Part shown: positions 1 to 6,383 of the stretch, one piece after another
How positions within the stretch are numbered: the stretch's first letter is position 1
Layout: every line of letters starts with the position of its first letter
Origin: Burkholderiales bacterium UBA954
GTDB taxonomy: Bacteria > Pseudomonadota > Gammaproteobacteria > Burkholderiales > Burkholderiaceae_A
Length of the DNA: 6,437 nt
Direction: 5' to 3'
NCBI GenBank assembly: GCA_002293155.1
Contig: DBCQ01000070.1
Coordinates: forward strand, 10,467 to 16,903
Program-made: the position numbers and the translations under genes
The notes under the pieces: model-generated
What the model was told of the DNA's origin: nothing
The model's input: the letters and a program-made list of their open reading frames with translations, nothing else
Database searches by the model: none

Positions 1-198
1 AAACGTTAATCCAACGAGTAAGGACAATCCCAAGGCCACCCCACCCGCTAGGCCCGGCAGCCAGCCCAAATTAGCCACACGCCCCCAGACTAAGGCCAGA
101 CCCGATAAGCCCATGACCATCGCGAATGAGGCAATAGGCAAGGCCGACAGAAAGGGGTTCGGTCTGACGTGGTCATGGGATTTTTCAGCAGCGGACAT
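1..198 (-). CDS. SLAC1/TehA-family membrane transporter, N-terminal part
   Basis: This is the first 66 codons of a minus-strand gene that continues past the left edge. The visible protein begins MSAAEKSHDHVRPNPFLSAL. A short polar N-terminus of about 15 residues precedes a hydrophobic segment at about residues 18-38 containing PIASFAMVMGLSGLALVW. A second hydrophobic segment starts near residue 46. The P-x-x-x-F-x-M-V-x-G-L-x-G-L pattern in the first helix resembles the TehA/SLAC1 family of ten-helix inner-membrane anion channels and transporters, often annotated as tellurite resistance or C4-dicarboxylate transporters; that assignment is from memory of the family. The ATG is the first usable one, with an in-frame TGA four codons upstream and only a TTG between. 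No clear Shine-Dalgarno sequence precedes it. It is divergent from lexA, and nothing ties its function to the SOS operon. Substrate cannot be told from this fragment. Confidence 0.72.
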   Translation of the reverse strand, partial: MSAAEKSHDHVRPNPFLSALPIASFAMVMGLSGLALVWGRVANLGWLPGLAGGVALGLSLLVGLTF

Positions 199-259
199 AG
201 TGGGCAATCAAAAAGTTTTTTAAATTCAGATACTTAGCTGCCCCAGAGGGAATCCAGGC

Positions 260-288
260 AGGGGCTTAAAAGCATTGTAGAGGGGCTT
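260..288. repeat. 8-bp direct repeat, 21-bp spacing, upstream of lexA
   Basis: AGGGGCTT occurs at 260-267 and again at 281-288, start to start 21 bp, which is two turns of B-DNA. The second copy runs into the candidate -35 of the lexA promoter. GGCAG at 257-261 can also pair with CTGCC at 238-242. Same-face spacing is what paired sites for a DNA-binding protein would show, but eight bases is short and no known motif is recognised. It could be chance. Confidence 0.3.
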
Positions 289-315
289 GCAGTTTAGACC
301 TGAAGCAGGTACTGT
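287..315 (+). promoter_or_regulatory. Candidate sigma-70 promoter of the lexA operon
   Basis: TTGCAG at 287-292 and TACTGT at 310-315 are separated by 17 bp, the ideal sigma-70 spacing. Each hexamer matches the consensus at only 3 of 6 positions. What makes the pair plausible is that the proposed -10 lies inside the LexA operator, so bound LexA would block RNA polymerase. This is an inference from spacing and position; no better pair was seen between 199 and 345. Confidence 0.3.
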
Positions 316-329
316 ACATCCATTCAGTA
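310..329. promoter_or_regulatory. LexA operator (SOS box)
   Basis: TACTGTACATCCATTCAGTA matches the E. coli-type consensus TACTGTATATATATACAGTA at 16 of 20 positions. The left half-site CTGT (312-315) is perfect and the right half-site TCAG (324-327) differs from ACAG by one base, with the required 8-bp spacer. Outer TA/TA bases are also conserved. It ends 16 bp before the lexA start codon. The encoded LexA has a recognition region nearly identical to that of E. coli LexA, which supports recognition of this motif. It is the only good SOS box seen in the window, so lexA, imuA, imuB and dnaE2 are probably all controlled from here. Confidence 0.9.
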
Positions 330-331
330 AC

Positions 332-337
332 TAAAGG
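332..337 (+). promoter_or_regulatory. Ribosome binding site of lexA
   Basis: TAAAGG ends 8 nt before the ATG at 346, a good Shine-Dalgarno position. It supports the chosen lexA start and lies just downstream of the SOS box. Confidence 0.6.
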
Positions 338-345
338 CCTGCCCC

Positions 346-996
346 ATGAAAGAGCTCACCGCCCGCCAGCAAGAGATTTTGAACCTGATTAGCCAGCATA
401 TTGCGCAAACGGGGTTTCCACCAACCCGTATGGATATCTGTAATGCCCTAGGGTTTAAATCACCCAATGCGGCTGAAGAACATCTCAAAGCGCTGGCCCG
501 AAAAGGTGTCATCACGCTCACCTCCGGAGCCTCTCGGGGTATTCGTCTTGTCAAAGATCTCGCCTCAGAATCATCGGCCACTCTGTCAGAGTGGCTCAGC
601 ATTCCATTGGTCGGCCGTGTTGCTGCGGGCCATCCTATCCTGGCCCAAGAACATGTTGAAGCCCGCTACGCAATTGATCCTGCCCTATTTGCCCAGGCCC
701 CGGATTATTTTCTAAAAGTACGTGGCATGAGCATGCGGGATGCCGGTATTTTGGAAAATGATTTGCTGGCTGTAAGGAAACTTCCTGGCGGTGCCACCGA
801 TGTCCGTAACGGACAGATTGTTGTTGCCCGCATTCAAGATGATGTCACCGTCAAGCGCTTTCAGCGCAAAGGCAGCCAGATTCATCTGCTACCCGAAAAC
901 CCAGACTTCAAACCAATCGTGGTCCACCCCAGCGACGGTGAATTCGCCATTGAGGGGCTAGGTGTTGGTGTTATCCGCAACCCCAGTACGCTGTGA
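346..996 (+). CDS. lexA: LexA, SOS repressor
   Basis: LexA represses SOS genes and inactivates itself by autoproteolysis when stimulated by the RecA filament. The 216-residue protein has the winged-helix DNA-binding domain at about 1-70, opening [12 protein letters not shown], with FPPTR at 24-28 and the recognition stretch [18 protein letters not shown] at 39-56 as in E. coli. A linker of about 72-87 is longer than the E. coli one, consistent with betaproteobacterial LexA. The S24 protease domain follows: the cleavage bond is Ala94-Gly95 in VGRVAAG, the nucleophile is Ser129 in RGMSMRDAG, and the general base is Lys170 in DDVTVKRF. All catalytic parts are present, so it should be cleavable. 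The start is supported by the TAAAGG site and homology from residue 1. The stop TGA overlaps the GTG start of imuA, and the SOS box upstream implies autoregulation. Confidence 0.97.
   Translation: MKELTARQQEILNLISQHIAQTGFPPTRMDICNALGFKSPNAAEEHLKALARKGVITLTSGASRGIRLVKDLASESSATLSEWLSIPLVGRVAAGHPILAQEHVEARYAIDPALFAQAPDYFLKVRGMSMRDAGILENDLLAVRKLPGGATDVRNGQIVVARIQDDVTVKRFQRKGSQIHLLPENPDFKPIVVHPSDGEFAIEGLGVGVIRNPSTL
577..595. repeat. 19-bp perfect palindrome in the lexA linker
   Basis: GCCACTCTG (577-585), a central T, and CAGAGTGGC (587-595) form a perfect inverted repeat. In RNA it would be an 8-bp stem with a GTC loop. It falls in the codons for residues 78-84 of LexA, within the poorly conserved linker. 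No function is known; an 8-9 bp hairpin is expected about once by chance in a window of this size. Confidence 0.35.
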
Positions 997-1835
997 ATAC
1001 GCCCGCCCCCCTTGCACACCCAGCCCTTTGGCGTGGCCAAGCCATTCATCAGGCTCCAACGCCGGGGGTCAGCAGTAGTTTTCGTCTGCTCGACCGAGAA
1101 CTACCGGGTAATGGCTGGCCACGCAGCACACTCATTGAACTCTTAGTAAACGGTTTGGGCATTGGTGAGCTACGTTTTCTAGCCCCAACCTTACGTCAGC
1201 TGACACAGGCTAAAAAACACATTGTCTTACTCACGCCACCGCACACGCCCTACGCTCCTGCATTCGCGGCAATGGGAATTGATCACACCAAGCTCTTAGT
1301 TGTCCATGCAGAAAAACCAATTGATCGGCTCTGGGCAGTTGAACAATCCATTAAAAGCAATCAATTTGGTGCGCTCGTGACCTGGCTTGGCAACCCCAGC
1401 GCCCAGACCCGATCAGAACAGCGAGCGCACCATGTGCGCCCAGAATTATTGCGGCGGCTTCAATTGGCGGCCTCTAGTACCCAGGGGCTCGTCTTTGCAT
1501 TTCGTCCATTTGATGCCCAACACCATGCATCACCCGCGCCCCTACGCATGCTTTTATTACCAAGACGCTATCCTGATCTTGCTGTTCAAATCATCAAGCG
1601 ACGCGGCCCCGTCATGACACAGGCCATTGATATTGCAATTCCAATACCTGGTAGTGGTCTGCGCACACTTGATGATCGCCAGGCCATTATTGCAGCCCCC
1701 ACACCACAAACCCTTTCTTCTTACCCAACACCTACGGAAGCCCTTCATGCTATGGATCGCATGCGTGATTCCAGCCCGTTATCGGGCGCCCTTTTGCCAA
1801 CCACTTCCCAGCGCTGTTCGGCAGTCCGCGACTGA
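993..1835 (+). CDS. imuA: ImuA, RecA/SulA-like mutasome protein
   Basis: ImuA is the accessory protein of the ImuA-ImuB-DnaE2 mutasome, needed with ImuB for damage-induced mutagenesis; it is a distant RecA/SulA relative. Family signatures are HPALWRG at 9-15, the ELPGNGWP turn at 36-43, [18 protein letters not shown] at 48-65, and LRRLQLAA at 153-160. There is no intact Walker A (no GKT/GKS), so ATP binding is doubtful. The start is GTG within the GTGA overlap with the lexA stop, pointing to translational coupling; the preceding bases give no strong ribosome site. Two differences from the ImuA proteins I recall are an extra polar stretch at about 133-150 ([18 protein letters not shown]) before LRRLQLAA, and a C-terminal tail of about 60 residues after the usual end near IPIPG (216-220). 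That tail is read partly through the first 89 bp of imuB and looks low in conserved features. Confidence 0.9.
   Translation: MNTPAPLAHPALWRGQAIHQAPTPGVSSSFRLLDRELPGNGWPRSTLIELLVNGLGIGELRFLAPTLRQLTQAKKHIVLLTPPHTPYAPAFAAMGIDHTKLLVVHAEKPIDRLWAVEQSIKSNQFGALVTWLGNPSAQTRSEQRAHHVRPELLRRLQLAASSTQGLVFAFRPFDAQHHASPAPLRMLLLPRRYPDLAVQIIKRRGPVMTQAIDIAIPIPGSGLRTLDDRQAIIAAPTPQTLSSYPTPTEALHAMDRMRDSSPLSGALLPTTSQRCSAVRD
1736..1740 (+). promoter_or_regulatory. Ribosome binding site that fixes the imuB start
   Basis: GGAAG lies inside imuA, 6 nt before the ATG at 1747. Together with homology beginning at MLWIA, it selects 1747 over the in-frame ATG at 1627, which would add 40 residues unlike any ImuB. Confidence 0.65.
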
Positions 1836-3087
1836 ATCTCCCCTGCAGGCTGTACAGCGTATGGCCCAGTGGGCACTGCAGTTCACACCCTGTGTGAGTA
1901 TTGATGACGCAAGCGAGGCGCTATTACTCGAGGTTCAATCTAGTCTTCGTTTATGGGGCGGGAAGGAAAAACTATGTCAACGACTAACACTCGGGTGGCA
2001 TGCCTTCGGGTGGTCCGCGCCAGACACTATTCAGATGGCATGCGGACCAACCCCAAGAGCCGCCCTATGGGTGGCACTTTGTATGCCACCGAGTACGCCA
2101 TCCCATCCTGATGTAACACTCCATCTGTTGCCTGTTGATGTCATTAAAGAGGCCCAGCCGCATATCGAATTACTTCAACGCATGGGCATTCGAACGATTG
2201 GCCAACTCAACGCGTTGCCACGCGGCGGGCTTAACCGGCGATTTGGGAAATCATTGCTACAGGCCTTAGATAGCGCTTACGGGCGTGCGCCTGATCTACG
2301 GGTCTGGATCAGGAGCCCGGAATTTTTTCGCCAGGAACGTGAACTACCAGCCCGCGCAGACAACACTACACTCATTGAGCAGGCCGCCAGTTATATCTTT
2401 CAAGAGTGTGAGGCCTGGCTAATGGCCCGCCAGCTCGGTGTGAATATTATTGAACTCACGCTCCACCACGATAACCCTCCGCCAACAATCGTACGCCTAG
2501 GCTTTGCGAGTCCAGCGCGCCAACACCAACGATTTGCACGACTACTCAGTGAACGTCTCGCACGAATTCAATCGCGCCACGTAATTCCTCGGCCGGTCTA
2601 CCGCATCACCCTCGATGCCTCTAGTGTTACATCACTTCCTCATCGCACAGCAGATTTCTTAGGCGGTGGCCGCGACACTGAACAGGCCTTACATGAACTC
2701 ATTGAACGGCTAGAAGCCCGCCTAGGAGAGTCTCAGGTCCATGGGCTCGATATTCATGACGAGCATCGCCCAGAAAAAGCCTCGACCGCATCGCGCGAAT
2801 TATTTCCAGCAAACCCTCTTGCAGTAGGCCCCAGCCGAGATGCGCACCGACCCAGCTGGCTTTTAGCAACACCGCTTTTATTGGCCCTGCAAGACCACCG
2901 GCCAAGCTACCACGGCCCACTGCAACTCCTATCCGGACCAGAACGGATTGAGGCCGGATGGTGGGACGACACACCCAATGGCGCCACACAACGCGATTAT
3001 TTCGTAGCCAAAACCCGGCACGAGGCCCTCCTATGGGTCTTTCGCACCCCCGCCTATGACTGGTATCTCCACGGCTTTTTTAGCTGA
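1747..3087 (+). CDS. imuB: ImuB, catalytically inactive Y-family polymerase homologue
   Basis: ImuB is the hub of the mutasome: in studied bacteria it contacts the beta clamp, ImuA and DnaE2, and has lost Y-family catalytic residues. The 446-residue product shows MLWIA at 1-5 (first palm strand), WALQFTPCVS at 42-51, LLLEVQSSLRLWGG at 59-72 (second palm strand), a helix-hairpin-helix-like thumb at about 143-167 (MGIRTIGQLNALP and RRFG), the little-finger-like region at about 200-325, and the C-terminal signatures HRPE (340-343), LSGPERIEAGWW (395-406), RDYFVA (416-421) and YLHGFFS (440-446). The anomaly is at the N-terminus: only about 36 residues separate MLWIA from WALQF, where ImuB proteins I recall have roughly 90-100, so a piece of the palm and fingers of about 50 residues seems absent. 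No other frame encodes it. I could not pick out an unambiguous clamp-binding motif. It overlaps imuA by 89 bp. Confidence 0.92.
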   Translation: MLWIACVIPARYRAPFCQPLPSAVRQSATESPLQAVQRMAQWALQFTPCVSIDDASEALLLEVQSSLRLWGGKEKLCQRLTLGWHAFGWSAPDTIQMACGPTPRAALWVALCMPPSTPSHPDVTLHLLPVDVIKEAQPHIELLQRMGIRTIGQLNALPRGGLNRRFGKSLLQALDSAYGRAPDLRVWIRSPEFFRQERELPARADNTTLIEQAASYIFQECEAWLMARQLGVNIIELTLHHDNPPPTIVRLGFASPARQHQRFARLLSERLARIQSRHVIPRPVYRITLDASSVTSLPHRTADFLGGGRDTEQALHELIERLEARLGESQVHGLDIHDEHRPEKASTASRELFPANPLAVGPSRDAHRPSWLLATPLLLALQDHRPSYHGPLQLLSGPERIEAGWWDDTPNGATQRDYFVAKTRHEALLWVFRTPAYDWYLHGFFS

Positions 3088-3092
3088 TGTAA
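3087..3092 (+). other. Start-stop element ATGTAA between imuB and dnaE2
   Basis: The last base of the imuB TGA stop begins an ATG (TGATG), which is followed at once by TAA. This leaves a one-codon reading frame 10 nt before the dnaE2 ATG. Ribosomes ending imuB could reinitiate here and drop off, or be held near the dnaE2 start. No Shine-Dalgarno sequence is seen before dnaE2. The sequence is certain; the role is inference. Confidence 0.3.
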
Positions 3093-3102
3093 CACCGCCA
3101 CT

Positions 3103-6100
3103 ATGCATCGCGAGAGCGCTATCGGGTTTGCCGAACTCTTCTGTAGAACCAACTATTCATTCTTGTCAGGCGCCTCACGGCCGGCAGAGCTTGTCGCCCG
3201 GGCGCAGACATTAGGCTATCAGGCACTTGCAATTACAGACGAGGCCTCGGTTGCTGGTGTTGTACAGGCCCATGTCGCAGCCAAATCAATTGGCCTGCAG
3301 TTATTAATTGGCGCGCAGTTCGAATCGGCTGAGCTCTATGGCCGGCTCTCGATTATCGCAATGTCACGTCAAGGCTATGCGCAACTCGGTTACCTCATTA
3401 CCCAGACCCGTCGCCGTGAACTCAAAGGCCACTACCGACTTGATCTTACCGATCTCGACAGCGGTTTATCTGAATGTGCGGTGCTCTGGCAGCCAACGCC
3501 TCACGCAGAAGCGGCTCAGCACCATCAGGCGGCCCAATGGCTTCGCCATCGATTCACAGACCGGCTTTATATTGCCTGCTGCTTACTACTTCGTGGCAAC
3601 GACGCCGTATGGCGTGATTATCTTCAGGCCATCGGAGCGCTGTATCGAATTCGGATCACCGCCACGAGCGATGTCTTAATGCATCGACGCTCCCGTAAAC
3701 CCCTGGCCGATACGCTTACGGCGATCCGCTACGGCCTAACGCTATCGGCCTGCGGTAAACGATTCACACCCAATGCAGAGCAGCATCTGCGGCATCGGGC
3801 ACGGTTAGCCCGCCTCTATCCCCCCGAGATGCTTGCCAACAGCCTTGAGATCAGTCAGCGATGTCGTTTCTCTTTGGATGAATTGCGCTACGAATATCCT
3901 GATGAGATTGCACCCCCGGGGTTTACACCAAGCCAATGGCTCAGACATCTCACGGAAGAAGGCTTACGCAGGCGTTTTAGTCTTGAACGCTACCCCCAAG
4001 GTGTACCCAAGAAAGTTCGCGCACAGATTGAGCATGAACTCACCTTAATCCACGAGCTACATTACGAGCCTTACTTTCTAACCGTTTTCGATATCGTTGC
4101 ATTTGCACGGCGTCAGGGAATTCTCTGCCAAGGCCGAGGCTCTGCAGCGAACTCTGCCGTTTGTTACTGCCTAGGAATCACCGAGGTCGACCCTGACCGC
4201 ATGAATATGCTCTTTGAGCGATTTATCTCTAAAGAGCGTGATGAGCCCCCCGATATTGATGTGGATTTTGAACATCAACGCCGAGAGGAAGTCATTCAGT
4301 ACATCTATCAGAAGTACGGCCGCGACCGCGCAGCCCTTGCTGCCTCGGTGACCACCTATCGGCCACGCTCGGCCTTGCGGGATATTGGCAAGGTGTTGGG
4401 CCTGCCATTACCGATAATCGAGCATGTTGCCAAACAACATCAATGGTGGGATGGGCGACAAATCAATACCGATGCCCTAGAAGCAACGCTCAGCGAGGCC
4501 CTTACCCTACCCACTTTTGTTGAACGCAATCTTGTCATAGCGCAACCCATTACAGCCCTCTGTCAACGTTGGGCAGCGCTTTGTAATGAACTCATTGGTT
4601 TCCCGCGCCATCTCTCCCAACATGTCGGCGGGTTTGTCATTGCCCGTACACGACTATCGGATCTCGTACCGGTTGAAAACGCTGCGATGCCCGACCGTAG
4701 TGTCATCCAGTGGGACAAGGATGACATCGAAGCGCTCGGACTATTAAAGGTCGATGTCTTGGCCCTTGGCATGCTCTCTGCAATACGGCGAGCCCTTGAG
4801 TGCATTAGCCAGAAGGTTGGCTACCCCTTTCAGATGCAGGATATTCCTGCTGAAGACAGCGATACCTACGACATGATCTGCGCAGCCCAGACCATCGGCG
4901 TATTTCAGATCGAATCCCGAGCCCAGATGGCGATGCTGCCTAGGCTGCGGCCACGATGCTTTTACGACCTCGTGATCGAGGTCGCCATCGTTCGACCCGG
5001 CCCCATTCAAGGGGGAATGGTCCATCCCTACCTAAAACGACGGCAGGGGCTTGAGCCCATTGAGTATCCGGGGGCTGCAGTCCGTGAAGCACTCTCTCGA
5101 ACACTGGGTGTGCCGATATTTCAAGAACAGGTCATGCAGCTCGCAATTCTTGCAGCCGGCTTTACTGCAGGCGAGGCGGATCAACTCCGCCGATCAATGG
5201 CGGCCTGGCGTCGTAAGGGTGGTCTCGAGAAATTTCACGACCGCATTGTGGATGGCATGTTGACACGGGGCTATACCCGTAGCTTTGCAGATCGTGTATT
5301 TCGGCAGATTGAAGGGTTCGGCGAGTACGGATTTCCAGAGTCCCATGCCGCGAGTTTTGCGCTACTGGTTTATGTGAGCTGCTGGATCAAGTGTCATCAT
5401 CCCGACGCTTTTCTTGCCGCTATGCTCAATGCCCAGCCCCTTGGGTTTTATTCACCCTCGCAACTCGTGCAGGATGCCCGCAGAAATGGTGTTGTTGTAC
5501 TGCCGGTGGATGTACAGATTAGCGCCGTTGAAAGCCAGCTAGAAAACCGGTTAGGGCAACATGACCCACCGCCAGCTAAAACCCGGGCAGCTGCTCACGA
5601 CTATGGGGTTCGGCTTGGCTTAAATCGAATCGCCGGCCTATCGGCCGATGGAATGCAACGCATTATTGAGGCACGACAATGCTGCCTTCAGTTTGAAACG
5701 GTTGAAGATCTCGCGATCCGAGCATCATTAGACCGTCAGGATTTAAACTGCCTTGCCGCAAGCGGCGCACTGCAATCACTGGCCGGTAACCGTCATCAGG
5801 CGACATGGCAGTCCAGTGGCCAGCACCGCCTGCCGGCAGTGCTAAAAAACACAAGAATTAACGAGCCCCCAATTACCCTGACACCGCCTACCGAGGGCGA
5901 GAACACAGTTGCAGATTACGCAAGTCTGGGGCTCACCCTCGGGCGACACCCCTTGGCGTTACTGCGTCATGCACTTGATTGCCAAGGCATCCAACCCGCT
6001 GCCCATCTAGCAGGCTACCGGCATGGCCGCCTGGCCCGTGCCGCCGGTCTTGTCACCCATCGGCAGCGACCGGGCACTGCAAATGGCACTTTATTTCTGT

Positions 6101-6345
6101 CGCTCGAAGATGACACCGGCATCGTTAATGTCATCGTCTGGCCAGATGTGTTGGCGCGTTTTTATAAGGCAGTGCTCTACTCCCAACTGATGGTGGTCTA
6201 TGGCACCTGGCAGCGTGACCAAGGCATTGATCCTGCCTCTAAAGGACAGGTCCAGCATCTCTTAGCCCAACGCATTGAAGATCAGACCGATCTGCTATCC
6301 CGATTACTCGGCAATCTTGAAACCTATTCTCGAGATTTTCATTAA
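3103..6345 (+). CDS. dnaE2: DnaE2 (ImuC), error-prone C-family DNA polymerase
   Basis: DnaE2 is the SOS-induced polymerase that performs mutagenic translesion synthesis with ImuA and ImuB. The 1080-residue protein is full length for the family. Order of domains: PHP domain at about 8-215 (FCRTNYSFLSGAS, then ATSDVLMHRRSRKPLADT at 187-204), palm and fingers at about 320-760, helix-hairpin-helix region at about 835-890, and a C-terminal OB fold near 975-1035 (FLSLEDDTGIVNVIVW). It lacks the long tau-binding tail of replicative DnaE. Catalytic aspartates are visible: Asp386 and Asp388 in PDIDVDFE, and Asp551 in LLKVDVLALG. QGRGSAANS (343-351), HLSQHVGGFV (503-512), RPGPIQGGMVHPYL (631-644) and FPESHAASFALL (744-755) are DnaE2-type motifs. 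Two usual PHP histidine positions appear replaced (Phe13, Leu192), so phosphoesterase activity is unlikely. The ATG is the first in frame after an in-frame stop; no Shine-Dalgarno sequence is seen, suggesting coupling to imuB 15 bp upstream. Confidence 0.97.
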   Translation: MHRESAIGFAELFCRTNYSFLSGASRPAELVARAQTLGYQALAITDEASVAGVVQAHVAAKSIGLQLLIGAQFESAELYGRLSIIAMSRQGYAQLGYLITQTRRRELKGHYRLDLTDLDSGLSECAVLWQPTPHAEAAQHHQAAQWLRHRFTDRLYIACCLLLRGNDAVWRDYLQAIGALYRIRITATSDVLMHRRSRKPLADTLTAIRYGLTLSACGKRFTPNAEQHLRHRARLARLYPPEMLANSLEISQRCRFSLDELRYEYPDEIAPPGFTPSQWLRHLTEEGLRRRFSLERYPQGVPKKVRAQIEHELTLIHELHYEPYFLTVFDIVAFARRQGILCQGRGSAANSAVCYCLGITEVDPDRMNMLFERFISKERDEPPDIDVDFEHQRREEVIQYIYQKYGRDRAALAASVTTYRPRSALRDIGKVLGLPLPIIEHVAKQHQWWDGRQINTDALEATLSEALTLPTFVERNLVIAQPITALCQRWAALCNELIGFPRHLSQHVGGFVIARTRLSDLVPVENAAMPDRSVIQWDKDDIEALGLLKVDVLALGMLSAIRRALECISQKVGYPFQMQDIPAEDSDTYDMICAAQTIGVFQIESRAQMAMLPRLRPRCFYDLVIEVAIVRPGPIQGGMVHPYLKRRQGLEPIEYPGAAVREALSRTLGVPIFQEQVMQLAILAAGFTAGEADQLRRSMAAWRRKGGLEKFHDRIVDGMLTRGYTRSFADRVFRQIEGFGEYGFPESHAASFALLVYVSCWIKCHHPDAFLAAMLNAQPLGFYSPSQLVQDARRNGVVVLPVDVQISAVESQLENRLGQHDPPPAKTRAAAHDYGVRLGLNRIAGLSADGMQRIIEARQCCLQFETVEDLAIRASLDRQDLNCLAASGALQSLAGNRHQATWQSSGQHRLPAVLKNTRINEPPITLTPPTEGENTVADYASLGLTLGRHPLALLRHALDCQGIQPAAHLAGYRHGRLARAAGLVTHRQRPGTANGTLFLSLEDDTGIVNVIVWPDVLARFYKAVLYSQLMVVYGTWQRDQGIDPASKGQVQHLLAQRIEDQTDLLSRLLGNLETYSRDFH

Positions 6346-6383
6346 TCGTCTTGTCGAGTAATACCGTCGTCTTGCCGAGTAAT
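6303..6383. repeat. 12-nt inverted repeat across the dnaE2 stop
   Basis: ATTACTCGGCAA at 6303-6314, inside the last codons of dnaE2, is the exact reverse complement of TTGCCGAGTAAT at 6372-6383. TTGTCGAGTAAT at 6351-6362 also pairs with it, with one G-U wobble in RNA. The dnaE2 mRNA end could therefore fold in two alternative ways, with loops of 57 or 36 nt. There is no U-run after either stem, so it is not a standard intrinsic terminator. Confidence 0.5.

Noticed and set aside
210..228. AT-rich run as a terminator or promoter for the minus-strand gene
   Set aside because: AAAAAG-TTTTTT has no usable loop and lies before the start of the gene; no convincing -10/-35 pair could be set for the minus strand.
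1627..1746. In-frame upstream extension of imuB to an ATG at 1627
   Set aside because: The 40 added residues do not resemble ImuB, no Shine-Dalgarno sequence supports it, and GGAAG plus the MLWIA signature fix the start at 1747.
1848..1857. CTGTACAG palindrome near the imuB start
   Set aside because: The SOS half-sites are adjacent with no 8-bp spacer, so LexA would not bind it as an operator.
2699..2989. Minus-strand open frame inside imuB
   Set aside because: It lies entirely opposite a well-supported gene with conserved ImuB motifs and its product has no recognisable features.
4965..4984. 8-bp hairpin CGACCTCG-TGAT-CGAGGTCG in dnaE2
   Set aside because: It encodes a conserved polymerase stretch, has no U-run, and one such hairpin is about what chance gives in this length.
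5498..5517. Second SOS-like site inside dnaE2 (minus-strand CTGTACATCC with a CAGTA end)
   Set aside because: It shares bases with the lexA operator, but the half-sites are 10 bp apart instead of 8 and it lies deep inside a coding region.
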